NCBI RefSeq assembly: GCF_902459505.1 | Contig: NC_047090.1 | Coordinates: 50,332,501-50,396,500 of the forward strand | Source of the DNA: Geotrypetes seraphini | Lineage: Eukaryota; Chordata; Amphibia; Gymnophiona; Dermophiidae | Length of the DNA: 64,000 nucleotides | Reading direction: 5' to 3' | Part shown: in pieces, positions 21,443 to 32,639 of the stretch | Position numbering within the stretch: the first letter of the stretch is position 1 | How the letters are laid out: each line of letters starts with the position of its first letter | Notes under the pieces: generated by a model | Seen by the model: the letters and a program-made list of their open reading frames with translations, nothing else | Told to the model about the DNA's origin: nothing | Databases searched by the model: none | Made by a program: the position numbers and the translations under genes

Positions 21443-24322
21443 TTTTATTTTTTATTTATTTATAATTATCTAATTAAATACAAAGCATAAACTTTGAAAG
21501 AAACGAACCAGAATATGATTCTCCCAATTTCCCCACTGGGGATTAAAGTTATACAGTATAAATAAGAAAATATAATACAAAATATAGTCCTCAAACTGAG
21601 TGGGTGGGGGCAATGATATTAATCCTCCAGGGAGAGGAAATTAAGACAAAAATAAATACTAAGCCATAGAAATTGAGCAAATCCTTCAACTTTCTAACTG
21701 ACTTGATTCTTACACTTTTCGCCTAGGCTGAAAATGAAATCCCTTTACCCTCTAGAAAGAAACAGAGCTGAACTGGATCATAAAATATGTATCTAACCTC
21801 CTGATATGAAATAAAGCATTTACATGGAAATCTCAATTGGAAAAAAGTACCTAAGGAGAATACTTTATCCCGATAAGCTAGAAATTCTTTCTCCTAACTT
21901 GAGTCCACTTAGAAATGTCCGGAAAAATATATATTCTTTCATCTAAATAGGAAATTTGCTTCAAGCTATAATACTGCTTTAGAACCATCTCTCTATCTTG
22001 GTAAAAGACAAAGGTAACACACTAAACTAAAGTTCCCTAGTGGAAAATAATTAAACAAAATAACATGAATCAAACAATTCCCACTTATATGAAAGAGTGC
22101 ACAATATTACCTCTTCAAAGTATATTTTATATAGGAGGAGGCCTCAGTAATGGAGCCTACGCACAGTCGTATTCACTGACTGGGTTTATCAGCGTAGTTG
22201 CTCTGCTCCTTTGCTCCAATCATCGACCATACTCCTGTATCACCTTATCTTAAACAGCTTATTTCTGCTCTTTTTATTAAATAATAAGTAATCTAAAAAT
22301 TCTTCAATAAATTTAAATTCATTCTATACTATCTTGAAGCAAAATTATTCTACTTTTTTACTTGTTTTCTTTTTTCTATGTGCTGATAACACACTCTACA
22401 GATTCTTCGGGTTCGTCTGCACTATTTCATATTATTGAGACGTTACTGAAAAGTTTCTTCTATTCAAAGAGTTTCATTTCTATTCAACGAAAAAAATTTT
22501 TTGTTGTTCTGTTTCATTAGAATATTACTGAAAAGTTACTTAGCTTCAGTCAGTACTTGTGTATCAAAAAGTACCAACGTGGCCAGAGTTTTGTGGAATT
22601 CAATTCATATCCACTGCTTCAGGGCCAAATTGTAAATGTACCAAGCCATTTTCTGTGCAAACTATCAGCATAAAAGACAAAGGTAACCAGTGGCCAGTGA
22701 ACTCAATACTTGATGATTCCAGTAAAGCTGTTACATCTTGATCTTCTCCAACTTCATTCTTATCTTTAAAAGTCCTTTTCAAAAAGTATAGTTTTTGTAC
22801 TGGAGAAAAATTGGTCTCAGGAACTTTCAATATAGTAATCAGGAAGTTCTTAAAAATTTCCCTCAGAGACATAAATTTAGGAAACGGAAAATTAATATCT
22901 GAATTTATGAATAAAAAAACCAAGAACTGGTCTTTGAGACATTTGGAGCATTGAGATTAAGCATCAAATTACTGCATCTCAATGGCCATGAATTTGGTCT
23001 TGGAGGATGAGATGTACAGTGTCGGCATCTATGAAACAAACTTGGTATTTTTTGTTGTATAGAGCATCATGGAACCTGGTACGTTTACAAAAATTAGATT
23101 GTTCTAAGTCTAATAGATGCTGGCACTGTCATCTTGAAGCTGGTACATTGGATCATTTATTATTTTTTTGTCCTCTGATACATAATTTTTGGAAATCTTT
23201 TTGGAGTCGAATAAATTATTTACTTGAGAATCCGGTAGCGCTTTCATATGATACGATACTATTTGGCACATCAATGAGGAAAAAGAGTCAAATAACAAAT
23301 TATTGTAAGGATTGATTATAGTTAATAATTTATTTTTCCCCTTTATTATTGAAATATAGGGTGGGGGAGGGTGGGTGTAAATTTTAGTTATTTCTGAAAA
23401 TGTTATATGGGAGGGAGAGGGTAGGGAGGAATTTTATTATGATACAATATATGTATGATTAATAAATGTTATTAAAGTATATATGAATGTATATTTAAAT
23501 TACTTGTTGAAGGTTTAAAAATGAATAGATTAAAAAAAAAGAAATCTCAAATTCAAACTCCTATTTTGATTTTCTAAGTTCTCAATTTTCCATAGTCTTG
23601 TTTAATTACAGTTTTAATTTCATTAGTAGTTTTCTCCACTTCTCCACTCTTCTCATTCTGCTGAGCTCCCATGTCAAGTTGTGCAATTTTTGTTGGAATA
23701 TTCAAAGTTACTGAAATGAAGTTGGTACATACCATGTGGAGATTTTCAATAGCAGCCTATAAGGAGTCAAGAGTAATCACCTAGGGCTTTGAAAGTGGCT
23801 TGAGGTCAGGCATTCGAGATTGCTCTTGTTCGAGCCGTAGGAAACTTCCTAGGCTCTTATCTCTGCTGAACTCATCACCACTTCTCTTCGGGTCATCTCC
23901 CCCGCTAAGCAGCGATGCTTCTAAGAGCATCGAGGTCTCTCCTTCCGGATTTGCCACTGGAAGCGTTCCCTTCCTGCTTGCGAGATTGCGAGAGTCTTCC
24001 GTTTGAAGGTACGCCTCTGCTGCCTCTCCGGGAACTGGGAGAGGCTCAAGTCCCAATGGGCTAAACGAAAATATGCTTTCCAAGCTGTGTCCTCCCTGCT
24101 GCACAGCAGTGGATATGCCTGACATCGCTGAAGGTACTGTAAAAGATGTTATTGAAGTTTGACGCGGTGTTGATATGGCAGGAAGGAGTGGAAGGTTACT
24201 CCTCAGTCTTCCTCTTCTTTTAGGCATCAGGCAAATAGGTAGGAAGAATTTTGTGAGGAAAATTATAACACAGGAGCTGGAGCCTGGACTCGCACGTCTT
24301 GCTCAATCGCCATCTTGCCCCC
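21443..24322 (-). mobile_element. L1 LINE, - strand, with 12-bp target duplication
   Basis: Flanked by GAATTCACTCTT on both sides (21431-21442 and 24323-24334), with a T-rich tail on the left, as expected for an inverted L1. Its 5' end holds 'ggcaagatggcgattgagc' and an ORF1 start MPKRRGRLRSNLPLLPA (24227 downwards). Past the inserted + strand L1, ORF1-like codons go on: a VPETNFSPVQKLYFLKRTFK stretch and DVTALLESSSIEFTGHW (22600-22923). The ORF2 catalytic part is missing, so this copy is deleted and dead. It sits in intron 1 of MRPS35. Confidence 0.8.
22983..23543 (+). mobile_element. L1 3' end inserted in the other L1
   Basis: The + strand encodes CWHCHLEAGTLDHLLFFCP followed by LIHNFWKSFW, the cysteine/histidine block at the C-terminus of L1 ORF2 (about 23112-23200). 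It then runs through a short 3' UTR to a poly-A at about 23530. 'atctcaa' flanks both sides (22976-22982 and 23544-23550) and is the probable target duplication. Strongly 5'-truncated. Confidence 0.7.
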
Positions 24323-24334
24323 GAATTCACTCTT

Positions 24335-24807
24335 GTGTGAGTACAATTGTTACCGATGGCAGGTTTCCAGTGGGTGCTCATTGCACACAGCAGGTTAATT
24401 CTATATTGCTCCTAACTGTTCTCTGTGTTGCATGTTGTCTGCTTATTAATTATGTTCTTATTTCTTGAAGAGTCAATATAGACCAAACCTTACAGTTTCC
24501 GGGAAGGTTTTCCCATACCCCCTAATTTATTGTTGCCTTGTTCCAATATGGTGGCTTGACTTTTTGATGTAACTGTAGGGGGCTCTGTCAGTCTCTCTCT
24601 CAGTAGTAGTAGGAGCACATGGTGAGAAAAGTGTGGGGATTTCTGCAAGTCCCGGATCGTGGGAATGGGTTGGATACCTTGTGTATAAAATCCGCCAGGG
24701 ACTACCAGAAAGAAGGTTATTGAAGGTAAGAACGTAATCTTCCATTCTGTTGAAAAAAAGAAAAGTGTGAATAAATTTCCAGAATCTGAGGCCTGTTCTG
24801 TTTTCTA
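24335..24807 (+). other. Intron 1 end, no gene seen
   Basis: Repeat-derived DNA that continues the sequence interrupted by the L1 at 21443-24322. The final 60 bases become pyrimidine-rich and lead into the exon 2 acceptor. Confidence 0.4.
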
Positions 24808-24815
24808 GCCTGCAG

Positions 24816-24976
24816 CTCCCAGAACTGAAAAGATGACTGAAGACCAGGACTGGAGCAATGTTTATCCGACTGCAGCAGCCTTTAAACCATCTGTAGTGCC
24901 TCTTCCTGTGCGCATGGGCTACCCTGTAAACAGAGGAGTGCCTCCAGATAAGAAAGGGAACTTGGAACTAATCAAG
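24816..24976 (+). CDS. MRPS35: MRPS35 exon 2 (core of mitochondrial ribosomal protein S35)
   Basis: Codes 53 full codons after two bases that complete the split codon from exon 1. The peptide runs [20 protein letters not shown], then [20 protein letters not shown] and ends GNLELIK. This is a close match to what I recall of vertebrate MRPS35 (human [32 protein letters not shown]). Two acceptors are possible: TTTTCTAG (ending 24808) and CTGCAG (ending 24815). Only the second keeps frame with the phase-1 donor of exon 1; the first leads to TGA within seven codons. The donor is AAG|GTAGTT with GT at 24977-24978, phase 0. Role: structural protein of the mitochondrial 28S subunit. Confidence 0.96.
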
Positions 24977-25799
24977 GTAGTTAACTTTTCTGATATATAT
25001 ACACTCTTATGAATGAAGTGTCTGGCTTTCTTATTTTTAAGTTTTAATTTAAAATCTTCATTCTATTTGTAAATTGAATTTAATATTAACATTTTCTATA
25101 AAATGTTCTTTTCAAGCAGTAACTAACTACAAAGTGAACAGAATAAGCCTTCATGTGGTCACCATATTGCAGGGATATGGTCATGCTGTAATTTTAAACC
25201 TCTATGCTTTGTCAAGTAAAAATATTTATGAGTAAGGGCTCCTAATTTAAAACTAAAACATATATAAAAAAAAGCTTAAATTGGCACTTGGGCGTCCTAA
25301 TCACCGGGTTATTCAAGTGCTGTTAATCAAAACCCTTTTCCTTGATGTCTAGCGAGATGTTTCTCCTGCTGTATGTTCAGAGTTCCAGGTGGCATCCTTG
25401 GAGATGTGTTATGGGCGTATTTTGGGCAGGATTTGGGTGTGCTTAATTTGGATGTCTTGCAGCTATAATTAATCAAACCTTTTCTAAGATGTCTTGGATG
25501 GAACTTAGACATTCGGAGCTAGACCTGTTTTAGATGTGTCTAAGAGACACAAAGGTACCCAAACTGACCAGATGATCACTGGATTCATTAAGGTATGATC
25601 CCCCCCACACTGCTCACTAACACCCTCCCAGCCTGTCCCCACCCCCAAGAAATCTGAATGAAAGAGTACATATCTGTCTCTAGAACATTAGCACTTGATA
25701 TGGGAAAGCCTACCGTGTTTCCCCGAAAATAAGATCTACCCAGAAAATCTAGGGTCTAGTAGATTTTGGGGGAGTTTGGAGGGCTCAGCATAAATTATA
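24977..25799 (+). other. Start of intron 2: no gene, transposon fragments
   Basis: No exon was seen. 'taccgtgtttccccgaaaat' at about 25712-25731 resembles the terminus of a widespread vertebrate DNA transposon. 'ggcgtcctaatcaccggg' near 25286 begins a repeat that may resume after the LINE, since 26570-26805 is rich in 'ggacgt/gacatcc'. Families not identified. Confidence 0.35.
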
Positions 25800-26475
25800 A
25801 GGGGTATATGGTTATATGTACTTAGATGAGCACCATACCATGAAAACCCAGATAAATGCAGTAGTACATAAAAGCTATTTTACTTTATGGAAGCTACGAA
25901 CTATCAGAGCTTACTTTGATTTTGCTGCCTTTAGATTGTTGGTTCAATCGTTATTACTGAGTCTTCTTGACTACTGTAATATTATTTATTTGACAACCAC
26001 TAAGAAAAAACTAGCGAGACTTGTATTAATACAAAACACAATGGTTAGAATGATTTATGGCTTGAAGAAATATGATCATGTCACACCCTTTTATTGTGAG
26101 CTACATTGGCTGCCTATGGAGGCTTGGGTGTTGTTTAAGCTGGGCTGCTTCTACTACAAGGCTCTCTATGGTACAGCTCCTCCTTAATTGGTTAACAGGT
26201 TTTCTCTAGCTTCAAAACTCTTCCCTTGTTTAACTTTCCTTCTGTTCAGGGCTGCAAAAGCAAGAAATTTCTAAATCACATGTTAGTATCTCAAGCAGCT
26301 CTCCATGATAAAGAATTTCGAACCTTCCTGTTTACAGCCTATTCTTATAAACACTTAAGAACACAATTGAAGACCTATCTTTTTTTCTAAATATTTGACT
26401 AGTTAATTCATCAGTAATCTTTTGTAAACCGCATTGAACTTCTGGTTACACGGTCAAAAAGTACATTGTAATGTA
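25800..26475 (+). mobile_element. L2-like LINE, 3' part
   Basis: The + strand encodes TLWKLRTIRAYFDFAAFRLL, then LLDYCNIIYLTTTKKK, then YDHVTPFYCELHWLPMEAWV (25816-26187), the C-terminal block of L2-group ORF2. The tail is 'tttgtaaaccgcattgaact' and 'acattgtaatgtaatgt'. 5'-truncated; the frame closes before the usual end. Confidence 0.8.
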
Positions 26476-26799
26476 ATGTTCACAGCAGTGCCCTCTAAGG
26501 TGTCCCTCTGCTCTGTTGGCATGTCTGTGTGGCTAGTTCATCACAATGCTGGCCCTTCCCACAATCAAATGGTCTGGATTTGGACGTTTTCAATTTGGAC
26601 GTTTCTTTGGTCGAAAATGGGGTATAAAGTTAAGTGTCCTAAAGGTTGGACGTCCTGTTGGCCTAGACATTCATGTAGAAGATACTAAAAAAATACATTT
26701 TTGGATGTCTAGCAATTCGACTTTCAAAAATGGATATTTCTGTGCTTCTAACTTTGGACATTTAGCAGGAAATGTCCAAATCGGACTTAGACATCCGAT

Positions 26800-27106
26800 T
26801 CAAGTTTTATTAAAATTTGATATACCACTCATCAGGTTACTGAGCAGTGTGCACATTTAAGATTATAAATTTGGGTGACAAGACATACAATGAACTAATG
26901 CACAGTAACGATAGGCTGGAGGTTAGGAAATAAAATTCAGAGAGGATTGGAAGCCATTTAGGGATTGAATGGGAGGAAGAGATCCTGTATGTAAGCGGCG
27001 ATCAAAGAAAGTTTAGAGGTTAAAGGCATCTTTAAATAAAAATGTTTTTAATTTGCCTTTGAAACATTCTAATAATGTTTCTTCCCATAGTTCAGTAGGC
27101 ATTGCG
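26800..27106 (-). mobile_element. LINE 3' end flanking the foldback hAT, left part
   Basis: 'gattcaagttttattaaaat' then 'ttaaaggcatctttaaat' and 'cattgcgttccacag' follow the same order as other inverted L2 ends (compare 11120-11220). The copy is cut by the hAT at 27115 and resumes at 28857. Confidence 0.5.
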
Positions 27107-27114
27107 TTCCACAG

Positions 27115-28848
27115 TAGAGAATGACACGGTGAAAAAATTGGTCCCCGTCACCGCCCCGTCCCCGTCTCACCATCCCCGTCACCGCCCCGTCCCCGTCTCA
27201 CCAACCCCGTCACCGCCCCGTCCCCGTCTCACCATCCTCTTCACCGCCCCGTCACCGCCACTGCCATCCCATTCACCGCCCCGTCACCGCCACTGCAATC
27301 CCATTCACTTTTCTTTATTTACGTATAAAGGAAACATTCTTTAAAACTTTAAAACTTAGTTAAATATTAGTTAATAACTATACAAAAACAAAACACGCAG
27401 AGAAAAAATTAATTAATAAAAATTCTCAAAACTGACACATTTTGATCACTAAATTTAAAATAGTTATTTTTCATACAGTTTTTCAATCACTAATCTTCCA
27501 CCACCCCTGGGGCTAGCAATGCAAAAACAAACACGACATGTACTTTAAATGCTGCTACGGCTGCAAGTCTCCCCTCCCCCCAGCGATCACGGCAGGAGGG
27601 CACCCAACCCCTCATGTAGACCCCCCCAACGGCCCTCCCGACAATCGCAGCAGAAGGGTACCCAACCCCTCCTGCCGGTCCTCCCAATGGCCTCCCCTAA
27701 GATCGCCGGCAGGAGGGTACCCAACCCCTCCTGCTGGACCCCCCCCAACGAACCCTCCCACCCCGGAACCCCCTTAGTCTTACTTTTCAAGTTGGACCGG
27801 ACAGCTCCTCGCTCGTCTGGCCAGCAGGCCTGCCTCCGTCCAAATGAGGCGGGCCCGCCCCTCCCCTCCCCTCCCCTGCCTCCCAATGGCCTCCCCTAAG
27901 ATCGCCGGCAGGAGGGTACCCAACCCCTCCTGCTGGACCCCCCCCCAACGAACCCTCCCACCCCGGAACCCCCTTAGTCTTACTTTTCAAGTTGGACCGG
28001 ACAGCTCCTCGCTCGTCTGGCCAGCAGGCCTGCCTCCGTCCAAATGAGGCGGGCCCGCCCCTACCCTGCCCAACCCACAGGATCCTAGGGCCTGATTGGT
28101 CTAGGCACCTAAAGCCACTCCCGCTATAGGAGGGGCCTTAGGTGCTTGGGCCAATCAGGCCCTAGGATCCTGTGGGTTAGGCAGGGGAGGGGAGGGGCGG
28201 GCCCGCCTCATTTGGATGGAGGCAGGCCTGCTGGCCAGACGAGCGAGGAGCTGTCCGGTCCAACTTGAAAAGTAAGATTAAGGGGGTTCCGGGGTGGGAG
28301 GGTTCGTTGAGGGGGGGTCCAGCAGGAGGGGTTGGGTACCCTCCTGCCGGCGATCTTAGGGGAGGCCATTGGGAGGCAGGGGAGGGGAGGGGCGGGCCCG
28401 CCTCATTTGGACGGAGGCAGGCCTGCTGGCCAGACGAGCGAGGAGCTGTCCGGTCCAACTTGAAAAGTAAGACTATGGGGGTTCCGGGGTGGGAGGGTTC
28501 GTTGGGGGGGGTCCAGCAGGAGGGGTTGGGTACCCTCCTGCCGGCGATCTTAGGGGAGGCCATTGGGAGGCAGGGGAGGGGAGGGGAGGGGAGGGGCGGG
28601 CCCGCCTCATTTGGACGGAGGCAGGCCTGCTGGCCAGACGAGCGAGGAGCGGTGAAACACAGGTAAATAGCGGTTCCTAGAAGGGGGTACATTGGCCCGC
28701 GGGGACAAACCTGTTCACCGTTTCCGCGGTCGGTGAATGGCCTTGTCCCCGTCACCGCAGCGACTGCTAGTTTTCTTCCCCGTTTTCGGCGGTGACCCGC
28801 GGCTTAAATGCGGTGGCCGCGGGTAAACCGTCACCGTGTCATTCTCTA
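27115..28848. mobile_element. Foldback hAT element with giant internal palindrome
   Basis: Termini TAGAGAATGACACGGTGA and its mirror TCACCGTGTCATTCTCTA. The flanks TTCCACAG (27107-27114 and 28849-28856) are a perfect 8-bp duplication, the hAT signature. The inside is an inverted repeat with arms of roughly 27590-28100 and 28150-28660. Each arm holds tandem units of about 195-200 bp with 'gatcgccggcaggagggtac', 'ccaacttgaaaagtaag' or their mirrors. Runs of C/G and CpG are frequent. Frames up to 192 codons in the arms are repeats of the same DNA and not genes. The left part (27420-27480) holds a module shared with other hATs here. Confidence 0.9.
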
Positions 28849-28856
28849 TTCCACAG

Positions 28857-29290
28857 TGTAGGGGCTGTAACAGAAAAAATTGCTGTTCTGGTTATGCTAA
28901 GGACTTTGATGAAACGGTTAAGAGGTATTGAGAATGTGATCTGAGCGTTCTTGATGGAGTATAAGGGATTAGAATTCTATTCAAGAATTCTGGGAGGTTA
29001 CAGTTGCGTGTTTTGAACAGTAGGAGTAGTCGCTGGTGTTATTTCATCTGTCTATTCATGGTTGAGCATTACTGTCATCCTCCCGGGCCTGCCTGTTTTA
29101 TTTGTTATTTAATACTGTTGTATTGTAGCCTATGTTTCCTTGTTATGGTGCTGACTGCTACCTCAATAAAAATTATTTAAAAAAGAAAAAAGGAGTATAG
29201 AGTTTTATACATATGTTATTCTTTGTGTTATGGGTAACCAGTGCGCTTTTATTAGGAGTGGTGTAATGTGATCGGGTTTTTCTGTTTTCG
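28857..29290 (-). mobile_element. LINE 3' region flanking the foldback hAT, right part
   Basis: 'gtgtaggggctgtaacag' and later 'ttatgggtaaccagtgcgct' and 'gtgtaatgtgatcgggtttt' are typical inverted L2 ORF2 C-terminal text ('gtgatgtgatc', 'ccagtgcagct'). It continues the copy at 26800-27106. A + strand LINE-like end with 'caataaaaattatttaaaaa' (about 29040-29190) seems inserted in it. Confidence 0.45.
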
Positions 29291-29299
29291 ATGAGCTTT

Positions 29300-31300
29300 A
29301 TTGCAGTGTTTTCAAAAATGGCCCACTTATATATTCCTTGTCATCAGCAGCAGATGAATCCAGAGATGAGTGGGTTATGACCATCAACCAGCAGGCGGAG
29401 ATATAGAACACAAAAGCTGTCATATATAGGATGGTAAGCTTCCTGGTAACAATAAAACAGGGGAACCAATTCCACAAAAATCGAACAAGCAAGAGCAAAG
29501 TGGAAATGTCCAATCAGAATGGTGCACAAAAAAGTGTCTTTCAACTCATCTGATAAATCCAATGATCATTATTCATCCAAACCAATTCAAACATCCAAAG
29601 CAACTCAATGACTCGACATGATCATGTTTCAGCCATCCGGCCTGCATCAGGAGTCTTAGGAGTCTTTGGGTATCAAATGGTCTTTAAAATAACAAGTGGA
29701 CTAAAGTAAAATGTTCATGCCGTTGCACCGAATCTATAGCACTGCAAAACAACTCAGCCATGCTTTGACACGCAGCTCCTGATTGGTGAGGCCCGACTTT
29801 AGTACAGGAAGAGGCGGTCAGAGCATATCGCGAGTGATTTCCTTCACTCGCCGGTGCTCCGGCTGCCCTCTCCTGCCCGTCATTCGCGATCGGAAAATAC
29901 TGTGAATGACTGAGACTGCAAACCGTTAATTCGCGGGGGAGCACTCTATACACTAATGCACTGATGTGCTGTTTTGTAGAATTGAGAGCAATGATGTTAT
30001 GTGCAGGTTATCTTAGTTCTTGCATGCATATTTATAAGAATTGCCCTTCATAACTGTAACCCCTTCTGAAAGCAGGGAAATACCTACTGTATGTGAAGGT
30101 AACTCACTTCGAGTTTGGGTTTAGAAAGTCATGTAATTTTAGTGATTATGTCATCAAAGAATGTGAAGTGATATATATGTAACATGTAACTTTTAAGCAT
30201 TGTTTGCCATCTTGTCCTTGTTGGTAAAGCTTGTGTTACAAACGTGTAATTAAATTCAGATCTTCCTGTAAATCCTTTCTATCATATGCTCTGTAGAGAC
30301 TGATAATTGCAAAGATTGCTAATTTTTAAAGGTAAGTAAACATTTTATCTTTTTCTGACTGGACAGCAAGGTTTACTACTCAAAAAAGATGCTGGGATTA
30401 CTTGATCAGCAAAAATGGCTTTAAACCTGTTTTCCACACATTTTTCAAATTCTGGGCCCTTTGAGGCTTCAGGCATTCTCACAATTCTGATGTTTCTTCA
30501 TGATCTGCTTCCAGATCATCTGTTTTTGAGATTTTTGTCTCCGTTTCCTCTTAACTTTCTCTGGTCCATATTTCTAACCTTGTATTCTAGTGTGCTGATT
30601 CTTTTTTAGTTTTCATACAATCGCTTCCATTATTTTCTTTAAATCATGTTTATCAATGTCACCCTGGACATAGATGCCAGCCTGTACACGCTGTGGATGC
30701 TTGAACATCCCAGTGTTGAGCAAACCCTTTCACTGTGTCCAGGATGGGTTAATTTCATATGAGTTTAGTATACCCAATCATTTAATAAGTTAATTTCTTT
30801 GATACCACAGGATTTCCTGACACTTCTTTACTGTTGCAAGGATAGTGCTGACTCTGTTTTCTATTCTACTTGCATTTTCTAGGCCAGCCACAGCACTTGC
30901 TCTTGCTCTGCATGTCTTCTCTCTCCCTACCTTTTATTTGCCAAATATTTGCTATTTCTGTTACATGCCTTCCAGATTCCAAATGCTAGGCATTCAGTCC
31001 CAACCCGCAGTCTGGGTGTTGCAGAAATCCACATCTTTTCTGAGCACATGATCCACCCCCTTAGCCTGGTAGCTAGTAAACATATCCAGTTACAGTTTCA
31101 GCAAGCAGTCTGTGCAGAAGTCTTTTGCAGTGGCTCTTTTTCTTATTTTTTCGCTTAAAGTTTATTTTCTCGGTGGCTTCAGTGCCTTGAGACCCCTCCC
31201 TGGTGGTCCCCTGTTGGAGAAAATGAGGCAGTTCTGCGGTGCCGGCTGCGCTGCAACTCACAGAGAAAAACTGGAAGATCTGTTGAGCCAGCCTTCTGTG
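29300..31300 (+). other. Intron 2 stretch with unassigned repeats
   Basis: No exon was found. About 29300-29660 carries text resembling a dispersed repeat ('gaccatcaaccagcaggcgg', 'gcctgcatcaggagtctta'). 'gaattcgcgggggagcactc'-like text at 29930-29945 resembles a transposon terminus. 30000-30600 looks like plain AT-rich intron. 30640-31290 may hold DIRS-derived DNA that leads into copy C, but I could not prove it. Confidence 0.3.
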
Positions 31301-31303
31301 TGC

Positions 31304-32637
31304 CACCACCTTAAAGTGGTGAACTGGATCAGAAACTGGTTGATGGACAAACGCGAGAGGGTAGTGTTAAATGGAATTTGCTCAGAGGAGGGTCATGTGA
31401 GTAGTGGAGTGCCTCAAGGCTTGGTGCTGGGACTGATTCTGTTCAATATGTTTGTGAGTGACATTGCTGAAGGGTTAGAAGGTAGGGTTAACCTTTTTGC
31501 GGATGATACCAAGATTTGTAACAGAGTGGACCCCCCGGGGGGAGTGGAAGACGTGAAAAAGGATCTGCAAAGGTTAGAAGAATGGTCTAGCGTCTGGCAA
31601 CTAAAATTCAATGCCAAGAAGTACAGAGTGATACATTTGGGGGTTAGAAATCCAAGGAACCGTATGTGCTAGGAGGTGAGAGGCTAAGCACAGATGGAGA
31701 GAGGGATCTTGGGGTGATTGTTTCTGAGGATCTAAAGGCATCTAAACAGTGTGATAAGGGGGTGGGTGCAGCCAGAAGGATGCTAGGCTGTATAGAAAGA
31801 GGAGTAACCAGTAGAAGGTGTTGATGCTCCTGTATAGGTCGTTGGTGAGGCCGTACTTGGAGTATTGTGTTAAGTTTTGGAGGCCGTATCTGGCGAAGGA
31901 TATAAAAAGACTTGAAGTGGTCCAGAGGAAGGCAACAAAAATGATAAGAGGTTTGAACCAAAAAAAGTATGAGAAGAGACTGGAAGACCTAAATATGTAT
32001 ACTCTGGAGGAGAGGAGGGACAGGGGAGATGTGATTCAGACGTTTAAATACTTGAGAGGCATTGATATAGAACCAAATATTTTCCAGAGAAGAAAAATTT
32101 GTAAAACTAGAGGGCATAATTTGAGGTTATGGGAGGAAGACTTAAGAGCAACGTTAGGAAATTCTTCTTCATGGAGAGGGTGGTAGATGCCTGGAGCGCC
32201 CTCCCGAGGGAAGAGATGGAGAGGAAAACGGTGATGGAATTCAAAAAAGCGTGAGATAAAATGGAGGTTCTCTAATTAGAAAACGAAGGATGTAAATTAA
32301 GGAACTAAGGCTGGTATTGGACAGACCTGCATGTCTGTGTCCCATATATGATGTAGGATGGTCTGGGATGTGCATCAATTTGGAGCATGAGGATGTTACT
32401 GGCCAGACTTTATGGTAGTATCCTACAATCAACGGGATGGTTGAATAGGATGGAGTGAGCTTGGACGTCAACTTCAGCATTTGGAACCTAGGACAATACC
32501 AGTCTTTACTGTCTATGGCCCAGAAATATCAAAGAAGGGACAAGTTAATTTAATCATGTATTTTTTAATGGTTATAACTTATGGGCAGAGTGGATGGACT
32601 GTTTGGGTCTTTATCTGCTGTCATTTACTATGTTACT
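31304..32637 (+). mobile_element. CR1 LINE, 5'-truncated
   Basis: The + strand encodes the RT C-side: GVPQGLVLGLILFNMFVSD, then the catalytic FADDTKICNR and a WQLKFNAKKYRVIHLG stretch (31315-31670). It goes on with EYCVKFWRPYLAKDIKRLEV and LEERRDRGDVIQTFKYLRGI (31818-32186). The 3' end is 'tatctgctgtcatttactat' then 'gttac'. The catalytic FADD is kept, but the copy has lost its 5' half and shifts frame near 31670-31820. Confidence 0.85.
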
Positions 32638-32639
32638 TT

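Noticed and set aside
24809-24815. Acceptor TTTTCTAG as the MRPS35 exon 2 start
   Set aside because: With the phase-1 donor of exon 1 it leads to a stop within seven codons and loses the PRTEKM frame.
27538-28755. Overlapping frames up to 192 codons
   Set aside because: They are readings of the same tandem units in the foldback hAT, on both strands, ending where the units end.
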